Part shown: piece by piece, positions 1-5,588 of the stretch
Layout of the letters: each line of letters starts with the position of its first letter
How positions within the stretch are numbered: position 1 is the first letter of the stretch
Origin: Verrucomicrobiales bacterium
GTDB lineage: Bacteria > Verrucomicrobiota > Verrucomicrobiia > Methylacidiphilales > JAAUTS01
Direction: 5' to 3'
Assembly (NCBI GenBank): GCA_031279715.1
Contig: JAITHY010000239.1
Coordinates: 1-9,096 of the forward strand
Length of the DNA: 9,096 nucleotides
Position numbers and translations under genes: made by a program
The notes under the pieces: model-generated
Databases searched by the model: none
What the model was told of the DNA's origin: nothing
What the model saw: only the letters and a program-made list of their open reading frames with translations

Positions 1-106
1 GATTAAAGCCCTCGCCTTTCGGCGCGCCACTGTCAGCGGTCACAGGCGCCACCGCACCGCCAGCGGTCACATTTTTTTGTTCCAAATTTTTCGTTTCCTC
101 AGCCAT
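1..106 (-). CDS. rpsE: 30S ribosomal protein S5, N-terminal part (runs off window)
   Basis: This is the first 35 codons of the gene that follows L18, in the position where S5 (uS5) is always found in the spc cluster. The ATG at 104-106 is 2 bases after the rplR stop. The visible protein begins MAEETKNLEQKNV and continues as an Ala/Gly/Val/Pro-rich, low-complexity stretch to the window edge. None of the conserved S5 core (the double-stranded-RNA-binding-like domain near the decoding site) is inside the window, so the identity rests on gene order and the open frame. The tail appears to be an N-terminal extension relative to E. coli S5, where the core starts after about 10-15 residues. It contains an in-frame 11-base direct repeat. 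The downstream half cannot be judged. Confidence 0.8.
   Translation of the reverse strand, partial: MAEETKNLEQKNVTAGGAVAPVTADSGAPKGEGFN
34..71. repeat. 11-bp direct repeat within the rpsE N-terminal tail
   Basis: The sequence cagcggtcaca occurs at 34-44 and again at 61-71. The copies are exactly 27 bases apart, which is nine codons, so they are in the same reading frame and each encodes Val-Thr-Ala in the S5 N-terminal tail. This suggests a small in-frame duplication or a low-complexity region prone to length change. It could also be chance in a biased Ala/Val/Thr stretch. Confidence 0.55.
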
Positions 107-108
107 AA

Positions 109-477
109 TTAGAAGTTCAAACCTCCCTCGCGTGCGGCGTCGGCCAGAGCCTTCACCTTGCCGTGATATTGCAAGCCGCCACGGTCAAACACCACGGCGC
201 TGACGTTCTTCCCCTTGGCGCGCTCGGCCAGCAATGAGCCAACCTTCGTCGCGCCCTTCACATTCGGCGCGAGTTTTTCACCCGCCAGCGTCTTTTCGGT
301 CGTGCTGACGCTGACGACGGTCTTGCTGGCCGCGTCGTCAATGATTTGCGCGTAAATATGCTGGCCGGTAAACGCCACCGTCAGCCGCGGACGTTCCGCG
401 CTGCCGCTGACCTTCTTGCGGACGCGCTCGTGAATCCGCGCGCGTTTCAAAGTCTTGGTTTTTCTGGATGCTTTCAT
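109..477 (-). CDS. rplR: 50S ribosomal protein L18
   Basis: L18 (uL18) binds 5S rRNA together with L5 and helps place it in the central protuberance of the large subunit. The 122-residue length is normal for bacterial L18. The basic N-terminus (residues 1-25) is followed by the family's RPRL motif at 29-32. The conserved end is VVFDRGG at 95-101 and a HGKVKALADAAREGGL block at about 105-120. The ATG at 477 follows the rplF stop by 18 bases, and the stop lies 2 bases before rpsE. The order L6-L18-S5 is the usual spc order. Identity is secure and nothing odd is seen in the protein. Confidence 0.97.
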   Translation of the reverse strand: MKASRKTKTLKRARIHERVRKKVSGSAERPRLTVAFTGQHIYAQIIDDAASKTVVSVSTTEKTLAGEKLAPNVKGATKVGSLLAERAKGKNVSAVVFDRGGLQYHGKVKALADAAREGGLNF

Positions 478-495
478 CTTATATTTCCTCCGCCA

Positions 496-1038
496 TTATT
501 TGCTCTGGGCCGTCTTGCCTTCCTTGCGTCGGATATTCTCGCCGACGAAGCGCACGCCCTTGCCCTTGTAAGGTTCCGGCGGATAGTAGGCGCGAATGTC
601 CGCCGCCACCTGCCCGACCTTGTGTTTGTCAGCGCCCTCAATCAAAATCTTCGTCGCTTCCTCAACTGTGATTTTGATGTCGGACGGGATAGGATAGAGA
701 ATCGGATGCGAGTAGCCAAGGCTCAAATTCAAGCTCTTGCCCTGAACGGCGGCCTTGAAGCCGACGCCTTCAATTTGCAGACGTTTTTGGAAACCCTCGA
801 CGCTGCCGATGACCATGCTGTTGAGAATGCTGCGGGTGAGGCCGTGCAGCGAGCGCTCCTGTCGTGTTTCGCCACCGCGGGTGACCGTCAGCGTCTTGTC
901 CTTCAACGTCACGCTGATGCGCGGATGCACGTCGAATTCCAGCTTGCCCTTCGGCCCTTCAATTTTCACGTTCTGGCCGCTGACACTGGCTTTCGCCTTG
1001 TCCGGCACGGGAATAGATTTGTTACCAATTCGTGACAT
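496..1038 (-). CDS. rplF: 50S ribosomal protein L6
   Basis: L6 (uL6) sits near the factor-binding side of the large subunit, beside the sarcin-ricin loop. The protein starts MSRIGNKSIPVP, as L6 proteins do, and is 180 residues long (usual about 175-185). The second repeat domain has ADKHKVGQVAA near 136-146 and the L6 signature PEPYKGKGVRF at 154-164, followed by a basic tail. I chose the ATG at 1036-1038, 5 bases after the rpsH stop. An in-frame TTG four codons upstream would add four residues that overlap rpsH and are not part of the family. No clear Shine-Dalgarno sequence precedes the ATG, so translation probably depends on coupling to rpsH. Confidence 0.97.
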   Translation of the reverse strand: MSRIGNKSIPVPDKAKASVSGQNVKIEGPKGKLEFDVHPRISVTLKDKTLTVTRGGETRQERSLHGLTRSILNSMVIGSVEGFQKRLQIEGVGFKAAVQGKSLNLSLGYSHPILYPIPSDIKITVEEATKILIEGADKHKVGQVAADIRAYYPPEPYKGKGVRFVGENIRRKEGKTAQSK

Positions 1039-1043
1039 ATATT

Positions 1044-1436
1044 TTACCAAACGTAGAGCAGGAGTTCGCCCCCCACATTTTGTTTCTTCGCCTCATGCCC
1101 GCTGAGGACGCCTTTTGATGTGGACAAAATCGCCACGCCCAGCCCGCCGAGCACGCGCGGGATGTCCGCCGCGCCGACGTACCGGCGCAAACCGGGCCTT
1201 GACACGCGCTTCAGGCCGTGCAACGCCTTTTGTTTCGAGCCGTTTTTCAACGTCAGCTTCAGCCGCTGCCTGTCGTCAATTTTCACAATCTCGCTGCCGT
1301 TGATAAAACCTTCCTTCACGAGAATGTCCGCGACATCACTCTTGACGCGCGAATACGGCGCGATGACCTCGGGTTTGTCCGCGCGGCTGGCGTTGCGGAT
1401 TTGCGTTAAAAAGTCTGCCAAAGGGTCTGTTTGCAT
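1044..1436 (-). CDS. rpsH: 30S ribosomal protein S8
   Basis: S8 (uS8) binds the central domain of 16S rRNA and is an early small-subunit assembly protein. In E. coli it also represses the spc operon by binding its mRNA near rplE. The 130-residue length is exactly typical. Visible family motifs are DPLADFLTQIRNA at 4-16, KRVSRPGLRRY at 76-86, and GLGVAILSTSKGV at 98-110 followed by GGE at 122-124. The gene lies 10 bases after rpsN and 5 bases before rplF. I did not identify an S8-binding structure around rplE by eye, so autoregulation is known for the family but not shown here. Confidence 0.98.
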   Translation of the reverse strand: MQTDPLADFLTQIRNASRADKPEVIAPYSRVKSDVADILVKEGFINGSEIVKIDDRQRLKLTLKNGSKQKALHGLKRVSRPGLRRYVGAADIPRVLGGLGVAILSTSKGVLSGHEAKKQNVGGELLLYVW

Positions 1437-1446
1437 AATAATCTCC

Positions 1447-1632
1447 TTACCAACTCGCCTTCGTCACGCCGGGGATTTCACCGCGCAGCGCCAGTTCGCG
1501 GAACTGAATGCGGCTGACGCCGAACTTCCGCATGTAGGCGCGCCGCCGCCCGCTGAGGCTGCACCGGTTGTATTTGCGCGAGGAAAACTTCGGTTCCCGC
1601 TTCTGCTTCGCTATCCATGATTTCTTGGCCAT
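1447..1632 (-). CDS. rpsN: 30S ribosomal protein S14, short form lacking most zinc ligands
   Basis: S14 (uS14) is in the small-subunit head near S3 and S10. At 61 residues it has the length and ends of the zinc-binding (type Z) form: it begins MAKKSWIAKQKR and ends GEIPGVTKASW. In type-Z proteins two CxxC pairs hold a zinc ion. Here the first pair reads C24-S-L-S27 and the second reads S40-R-I-Q43, so only one of four cysteines remains and zinc binding in the usual way is unlikely. The flanking residues (RKFG, FREL) are intact, so this is substitution and not a frameshift. The gene lies 18 bases after rplE and 10 before rpsH, the normal place. Confidence 0.96.
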   Translation of the reverse strand: MAKKSWIAKQKREPKFSSRKYNRCSLSGRRRAYMRKFGVSRIQFRELALRGEIPGVTKASW

Positions 1633-1650
1633 AGGCTTGTCTTTCTTAAA

Positions 1651-2199
1651 TTAATGTTTCCGGTCTGCGAACGGCATTCCCAGCAGCGTCAGCAACGCCT
1701 TGGTTTCCTCTTTGTTTTTGCCGGTGGTGACAATGGTCACGTCCATGCCGAGGTTGCGTTTGATTTTGTCCAATTCAATTTCGGGAAAAATCGTGTGGTC
1801 CTTCACACCCAGCGTGTAGGCGCCGCGACCATCAAACGCGCGTGTCGAGATGCCGCGAAAATCACGGATGCGCGGCAGCGCTGTGCGGCTCAGGCGCAGC
1901 AGGAACTCGTACATTTGTTTCCCGCGCAATGTCACCTTCACACCGATTTCCTGATTCTCACGCAACTTGAAATTCGAGATGCTCTTTTTCGACTTCGTGC
2001 GGATGGGCTTCTGTCCCGTTATCAGCGTCACGTCATGCACCGCGTCCTCCATCGCCGCCTTCACATCGTTGGCCGAGCCGACGCTGCAATTCACAACGAT
2101 TTTGACAAGCTTCGGCACCTGGTTGCTGTTCTTGTAACCACGCTGGCTCACCAGAGCAGGGATTACTTGCTCCCTGTATTCCTGTAGCAAATCACTCAT
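1651..2199 (-). CDS. rplE: 50S ribosomal protein L5
   Basis: L5 (uL5) binds 5S rRNA and contacts the P-site tRNA elbow from the central protuberance. The 182 residues match the usual 178-185. Motifs seen are ITGQKP at 60-65, the ALPRIRDFRGI block at 107-117 that belongs to the L5 signature, FPEI at 138-141, and GMDVTIVTT at 151-159 near the C-terminus. The ATG at 2199 lies 2 bases after the rplX stop, and the stop is 18 bases before rpsN. Nothing is missing or unusual. Confidence 0.98.
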   Translation of the reverse strand: MSDLLQEYREQVIPALVSQRGYKNSNQVPKLVKIVVNCSVGSANDVKAAMEDAVHDVTLITGQKPIRTKSKKSISNFKLRENQEIGVKVTLRGKQMYEFLLRLSRTALPRIRDFRGISTRAFDGRGAYTLGVKDHTIFPEIELDKIKRNLGMDVTIVTTGKNKEETKALLTLLGMPFADRKH

Positions 2200-2201
2200 A
2201 A

Positions 2202-2489
2202 TTATTCCTTGGCTTTCTTGCCGCCCACGGCGGCTTTCGTCACTTTCACATTCGAGACATGGATAGTGCCTTCTTTTTCATCAAATCCGCCCTTGGGCCG
2301 GTCTTGCGACGGGCGCACGGCCTTTTTTGTCAGGTTGACGCCCTCGACAATCACGCGCGCCTTGCTTTTCAGCACTTGCAACACGCGCCCGCCCTTGCCT
2401 TTTTGCGACCCGCTGATGATGACCACTTCGTCATCCTTCTTCACATGATATTTGGCGGGAATGGAAATTTTCTTTTTCAATTTGCTCAT
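2202..2489 (-). CDS. rplX: 50S ribosomal protein L24
   Basis: L24 (uL24) is an assembly initiator of the large subunit, placed near the tunnel exit. A KOW motif runs from about residue 17 to 39 (DDEVVIISGSQKGKGGRVLQ). It is followed by the conserved VEGVNLTKKAVRPSQ segment at 48-62 and an IHVSNV strand at 76-81. At 95 residues it is slightly shorter than the roughly 100-105 of many homologues, and it has a basic N-terminal tail. Its ATG overlaps the rplN stop in an ATGA arrangement (2486-2489), so translation is coupled to rplN. Confidence 0.97.
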   Translation of the reverse strand: MSKLKKKISIPAKYHVKKDDEVVIISGSQKGKGGRVLQVLKSKARVIVEGVNLTKKAVRPSQDRPKGGFDEKEGTIHVSNVKVTKAAVGGKKAKE

Positions 2490-2851
2490 AACACCTCCGG
2501 CGCCAGCGAAATGATTTTCATAAAGTTTTTCTCGCGCAACTCGCGCGCCACAGGGCCAAAAATACGGGTGCCGCGGGGATTCAAGTCCTTGTCAATAATG
2601 ACAATCGCATTGCTGTCAAAACGCAGGTACGAACCGTCAGGACGGCGCACCGGTTGTTTGGTGCGGACCACCACGGCGCGAACGACCTCGCTCTTCTTCA
2701 CCGTCCCGTCGGGCGCGGCTTCCTTGACATTGGCGGTAATCACGTCACCCACGCGGGCAATCGCGGTTTTCTTGCCAATCACGCCAATCATCGTCGCGCG
2801 GCGCGCGCCCGTATTGTCGGCGACGTCCAACCAACTGCGAATCTGTATCAT
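2486..2851 (-). CDS. rplN: 50S ribosomal protein L14
   Basis: L14 (uL14) lies at the subunit interface, contributes to inter-subunit bridges, and is the docking site for the silencing factor RsfS. The 121 residues agree with the family's 120-123. Motifs seen are ADNTGAR at 11-17, RAVVVRTK at 58-65, FDSNAIVIID at 78-87, PRGTRIFGPVARELR at 92-106 and the SLAPEVL ending at 115-121. The start overlaps the rpsQ stop (ATGA at 2848-2851) and the stop overlaps the rplX start, so the trio rpsQ-rplN-rplX is tightly coupled. Confidence 0.98.
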   Translation of the reverse strand: MIQIRSWLDVADNTGARRATMIGVIGKKTAIARVGDVITANVKEAAPDGTVKKSEVVRAVVVRTKQPVRRPDGSYLRFDSNAIVIIDKDLNPRGTRIFGPVARELREKNFMKIISLAPEVL

Positions 2852-3114
2852 ACCGTTTTCCCTTCCAGAACCTTAACCAGTTCCCAGCGTTTCAACTTGC
2901 TCAACGGGCGCGTCTCGGCGATTTCCACAACATCGCCAACTTTGGCGACATTGTCAGCGTCGTGCGCGTAAAACTTTTTCGACACGTTGACAATCTTCTT
3001 GTAGCGCGGATGCGGCACGCGGCGGGTTACTTTGACCACAATGGTCTTGCTCATCTTGTTCGAGATGACCTCGCCCTGCACTTGTTTGCGCGCTTTGTTC
3101 TTTTCTTCGCTCAT
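2848..3114 (-). CDS. rpsQ: 30S ribosomal protein S17
   Basis: S17 (uS17) is an OB-fold primary binder of the 5' domain of 16S rRNA. The 88-residue protein shows the opening GEVISNKMSKTIVVKV (14-29), a HPRYKK segment, HDADN at 51-55, and the conserved GDVVEIAETRPLSKLKRW block at 60-77. The N-terminus carries about ten extra charged residues (MSEEKNKARK), a common length variation. The ATG at 3114 is 11 bases after the rpmC stop. Confidence 0.98.
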   Translation of the reverse strand: MSEEKNKARKQVQGEVISNKMSKTIVVKVTRRVPHPRYKKIVNVSKKFYAHDADNVAKVGDVVEIAETRPLSKLKRWELVKVLEGKTV

Positions 3115-3125
3115 AATTCAATTCC

Positions 3126-3335
3126 TCATTTCGCCGCCGCTGACTCTGACAACCGGCGTTGCGACAACACGGTTTGGATGCGGGCGATGGTTTTGCGAAT
3201 TTCCGTCAGCCGGCTCGGACGTTCCAAACGCCCGCTCTGTTGCTGGATACGCAAGTTCAGTTTTTCCTGTTTTAATTCCGCGATGCGGGTATGCAATTCC
3301 GCGTCACTCAATGCTTTTACGTCGGCGATTTTCAT
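3126..3335 (-). CDS. rpmC: 50S ribosomal protein L29
   Basis: L29 (uL29) is a small helical hairpin protein at the peptide exit tunnel, next to L23, where it helps form the docking site for targeting factors. The 69 residues fit the family. The two-helix pattern is clear: an acidic/basic first helix (about 8-33, including LKQEKLNLRIQQ), a SGRLE turn, then RLTEIRKTIARIQTVLSQR. The C-terminal SESAAAK is a short flexible tail. Its start overlaps the rplP stop in an ATGA arrangement (3332-3335). Confidence 0.97.
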   Translation of the reverse strand: MKIADVKALSDAELHTRIAELKQEKLNLRIQQQSGRLERPSRLTEIRKTIARIQTVLSQRRLSESAAAK

Positions 3336-3757
3336 GCGCTAATCTTCCTGTTGCGGGTGATAAAACGGGTCTTCATCGGCAGCTTTGTCGCCGCCAGCCG
3401 CAGCGACTCTTTCGCCACGGTTTCGGAAAGACCGTCCAGTTCAAACAACACGTTGCCCGGGCGGATAACGGCAACCCAGTACTCCGGCTGGCCTTTGCCC
3501 TTGCCCATTCGGGTTTCCGGCGGACGCGCGGTTACCGGCTTGTCGGGAAACACGCGAATCCACAACCGGCCTTTGCGTTTCATATTGCGCGTCAACGCGA
3601 CACGGGCGGCCTCAATTTGGGTGTTCGTCAGCCAGAAACGCTCCAGCGTTTGCAAACCGAATTGCCCGAACGCCAGCGTCGTTCCACGCGAGGCGTCGCC
3701 CTTGCGGCTGCGACGCTGCGTCTTGCGATATTTTACTCTTGCGGGAATCAATGCCAT
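3332..3757 (-). CDS. rplP: 50S ribosomal protein L16
   Basis: L16 (uL16) binds near the A-site tRNA and the peptidyl transferase region and is a late assembly protein. The 141 residues are close to the usual 136-144. Motifs seen are ALIPARVKYRK at 2-12, IEAAR at 48-52, GRLWIRVFPDKPVT at 63-76, ETRMGKGKG at 81-89 and ATKLP at 123-127. The arginine at 83 matches the position hydroxylated in E. coli L16 (Arg81). The N-terminal RTQRRSRKG-type region is more divergent than the rest. The ATG at 3757 is 6 bases after the rpsC stop, and the stop overlaps rpmC. Confidence 0.97.
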   Translation of the reverse strand: MALIPARVKYRKTQRRSRKGDASRGTTLAFGQFGLQTLERFWLTNTQIEAARVALTRNMKRKGRLWIRVFPDKPVTARPPETRMGKGKGQPEYWVAVIRPGNVLFELDGLSETVAKESLRLAATKLPMKTRFITRNRKISA

Positions 3758-3763
3758 AACTTG

Positions 3764-4405
3764 TCACGCAGCCTGCGCCGCATCCTCCTTCAAACAAATC
3801 CACACTTTAATGCCGATTTTGCCCGCCACTGTCATCGCCTCGGCAAAGCCGTAGTCAATGTTAGCGCGCAACGTGTGCAACGGCACCTTGCCCTCGTGGT
3901 AAGGTTCCGAGCGCGCAATTTCCGCGCCCTGCAAACGACCGGAGCAACGAATCTTGATGCCCAGCGCCCCGAAGTCCATCGCCGTTTGGATGGATTTTTT
4001 CATCGCGCGACGGAACGAAATTCGGCGCTCCAGTTGCAACGCGATATTTTCCGCCACCAATTGCGCGTCAAGTTCGGGATTTTTGATTTCTTTCACGTCA
4101 ACCAAGACATCACGCAATGGCACAATGCCCTTGATTTCATCCTTCAACTTGTCCAATTCCGACGCCTTGCGCCCGATGACCACGCCCGGACGCGCCGTGT
4201 GGATATTCACGCGAACACGGTTGCTGGCGCGCTCAATGACAATCTTCGAAATGGCCGCGCCGACCAGCCTCTTTTTCAAAAAGTCGCGAATGAGTCGGTC
4301 TTCCTTTAGATAAACCGGAAAATCCTTCTTGCTGGCGTACCATACTGAGCGCCAGTTGCGTTTGACCGCCACGCGAAAACCAAACGGATGTACTTTCTGT
4401 CCCAT
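3764..4405 (-). CDS. rpsC: 30S ribosomal protein S3
   Basis: S3 (uS3) lines the mRNA entry channel in the head and contributes to mRNA helicase activity. The protein opens with MGQKVHPFGFRV as the family does. A type II KH domain lies at about 40-110, with the ARPGVVIGRKASEL loop at 71-84. The C-terminal domain contains SGRLQGAEIARSE (155-167), GKVPLHTLRANIDYG (172-186) and GKIGIKVWI (195-203). In the KH loop the usual GxxG reads GRKA, with the last glycine replaced by alanine. At 213 residues it ends soon after the core and lacks the longer tail of E. coli S3. It lies 3 bases after rplV. Confidence 0.98.
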   Translation of the reverse strand: MGQKVHPFGFRVAVKRNWRSVWYASKKDFPVYLKEDRLIRDFLKKRLVGAAISKIVIERASNRVRVNIHTARPGVVIGRKASELDKLKDEIKGIVPLRDVLVDVKEIKNPELDAQLVAENIALQLERRISFRRAMKKSIQTAMDFGALGIKIRCSGRLQGAEIARSEPYHEGKVPLHTLRANIDYGFAEAMTVAGKIGIKVWICLKEDAAQAA

Positions 4406-4408
4406 AAA

Positions 4409-4849
4409 TTATTCCTTCGCCTCCGTCGCTTGACCACCGTCAGCGGCTTTCTTGGCGCGCCGCGGTTTTTTCTGAGAGCCGGCGGGTTTCTTCTTTTTCT
4501 TGGCAACAGGCTCCTCGGCGCGTTCCTCAACAATCACGCGGATGTGGCAGGTGCGCTTCGCAATCGGACTGGCGCTGCCACGCGCGCGCGGACGAAACCG
4601 CTTGATAGTCGCCCCCTCGCCAACAGTGGCCTCCTTCACCATCAGCGCGTCCGGATTGAGCGAATGATTGTTCTCCGCGTTGGCAATGGCGGATTTCAGT
4701 GTCTTCCACACAAACCGCGCCGCCTTCTGCGGGTAAAATTCCAGCAGGTTCAGCGCCTTCTGCGCCGGCAAACCCTGTATGTCACGCGTGACCGCCCGCA
4801 CCTTGAAGGCGGACTGCCGCACATATCTTGTTATAGCTTTGACTTCCAT
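4409..4849 (-). CDS. rplV: 50S ribosomal protein L22 with basic C-terminal extension
   Basis: L22 (uL22) contacts all 23S rRNA domains, and its beta hairpin lines the exit tunnel. The core occupies about residues 1-110: MEVKAITRYVRQSAFKVR at the start, a NAENNHSLNPDAL segment at 57-69, and the tunnel hairpin IKRFRPRARGSASP (82-95) with KRTCHIRV after it. Residues about 111-146 are an extra Lys/Ala/Glu-rich tail including KKKKKP. I chose the ATG at 4847-4849, where homology begins. The frame stays open for 26 more codons to a TTG at 4927, but those overlap the upstream gene and do not resemble L22. The start is 1 base after the stop of the upstream secreted-protein gene. Confidence 0.97.
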   Translation of the reverse strand: MEVKAITRYVRQSAFKVRAVTRDIQGLPAQKALNLLEFYPQKAARFVWKTLKSAIANAENNHSLNPDALMVKEATVGEGATIKRFRPRARGSASPIAKRTCHIRVIVEERAEEPVAKKKKKPAGSQKKPRRAKKAADGGQATEAKE

Positions 4850-4850
4850 A

Positions 4851-5585
4851 CTACTTTGCTGCCTTTGTCGTTTCCAAGAGCACCCGGCAACCCGGCTGCA
4901 CTTGTTCTTTTTCGAGCACACTCTCAATTCGTGCCGCGCTTAAATAAGCGTGAACATCTATCAGCGAGCATCGCCCGATTACTTTGTTGTCACGAAGAAT
5001 CCGGTAGGGCATCCCAATTTGCGCTTTTTGCGTCACGCCAAAATTGACCACCGCCACCTGCAAGTCCTCGCTGACTGAGATAATCGTCCCGCCCGTGAAA
5101 TCCGGCGCCAGACTAATCATGCGCTGACGCTCACCGCCGGCCAATGCCTTGATTTTCCGCACCACAACCTCAAACTCCGCGCGACGCTGCGCCTGATCCT
5201 TTGGTGCCGCCGCCAGCAGCGACTTGCTTTTTTCAATCAAGTCCGCTGACAGTGACTGCCACTCAATGTTGCGCTTTTCGCTCTGGAACAATTCGCCGAG
5301 CAGTTGCACCAACTTATCGTTGATTTCCCGCCGGTCGCCAGTCAGCGCACTCATGCCGAGAGCTTCGTCCCTCAAGCGCAGTGTCACCCACTGTTGGCGG
5401 TAAAATTCCGTCTCCGCCCGCGACAATTGCAAAATCTGTTCCAGCATCGCCGTCCGCTTGGACGCCTCCGATACCTCAGTTTTTCCTATTAAAGAACCAT
5501 TCGGGCTTTCGCCACTGGCAGCGGACACAAGGCCCGCCGCCATCATGCCTAGCAACGTCACCGTCAGCGCAGGCAAAAACCTCAT
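4851..5585 (-). CDS. Unrecognised secreted coiled-coil protein inserted in the S10 operon
   Basis: I do not recognise this as any ribosomal protein. It is 244 residues. Residues 1-22 look like a Sec signal peptide: Met-Arg, a hydrophobic run (3-20), then V-S-A with probable cleavage after Ala22 or Ala23. No Cys follows, so it is not a lipoprotein. Residues about 38-160 are helical and charged, with likely coiled-coil stretches (TAMLEQILQLSRAETEFYRQ, NDKLVQLLGELFQSEKRN). Residues about 164-238 look like a small beta domain: GGTIISVSEDLQVAVVNFG, then IGMPYRILRDNKVIG and SLIDVHAYLSAARI. This resembles the C-terminal domain of periplasmic coiled-coil proteins I associate with Verrucomicrobiota, loosely like FlgT C-terminal domains. 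Cys206 and Cys233 might form a disulfide. The gene starts 3 bases after rpsS and stops 1 base before rplV, so it is co-transcribed and coupled. A patch at about 5470-5505 uses TTA, ATA, GGA and GTA codons, unlike the ribosomal genes. Its function is unknown. Confidence 0.9.
   Translation of the reverse strand: MRFLPALTVTLLGMMAAGLVSAASGESPNGSLIGKTEVSEASKRTAMLEQILQLSRAETEFYRQQWVTLRLRDEALGMSALTGDRREINDKLVQLLGELFQSEKRNIEWQSLSADLIEKSKSLLAAAPKDQAQRRAEFEVVVRKIKALAGGERQRMISLAPDFTGGTIISVSEDLQVAVVNFGVTQKAQIGMPYRILRDNKVIGRCSLIDVHAYLSAARIESVLEKEQVQPGCRVLLETTKAAK
4861..4866 (-). promoter_or_regulatory. Probable weak ribosome binding site for rplV, inside the upstream gene
   Basis: On the mRNA the sequence is AAAGGC, about 11-13 bases before the rplV ATG, and it lies in the last codons of the inserted secreted-protein gene. 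It is the best purine-rich match near that start. It is weak and rather distant, so rplV translation probably also depends on ribosomes finishing the upstream gene, whose TAG ends one base before the ATG. Confidence 0.45.
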
Positions 5586-5588
5586 ACT

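Noticed and set aside
21..28. Repeated GGCGCGCC palindrome (also near 1536 and 4456)
   Set aside because: Three copies of a GC-only 8-mer in GC-rich coding DNA are plausible by chance and composition, and they show no regular placement.
1039..1050. Upstream TTG start adding four residues to L6
   Set aside because: L6 proteins begin at MSRIG, and the extension overlaps the rpsH stop without a better binding site.
2486..2851. ATGA start/stop overlaps (rplC-rplD, rplP-rpmC, rpsQ-rplN, rplN-rplX) as unusual
   Set aside because: Such four-base overlaps are ordinary in compact ribosomal operons and only indicate translational coupling.
3032..4309. 425-codon open frame on the plus strand
   Set aside because: It lies antisense to rpmC, rplP and rpsC, whose families are certain. 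Its protein is Arg/His-rich with no recognisable domain, as expected from the reverse of GC-biased coding sequence.
4850..4927. Upstream TTG start adding 26 residues to L22
   Set aside because: The extension overlaps the end of the inserted gene in another frame and does not look like L22, which begins at MEVKAITRYV.
4851..5585. The inserted gene might be a divergent or unknown ribosomal protein
   Set aside because: It has a signal peptide, a mixed acidic/basic helical body and a beta domain, not a small, very basic RNA-binding protein, so the secreted-protein reading fits better.
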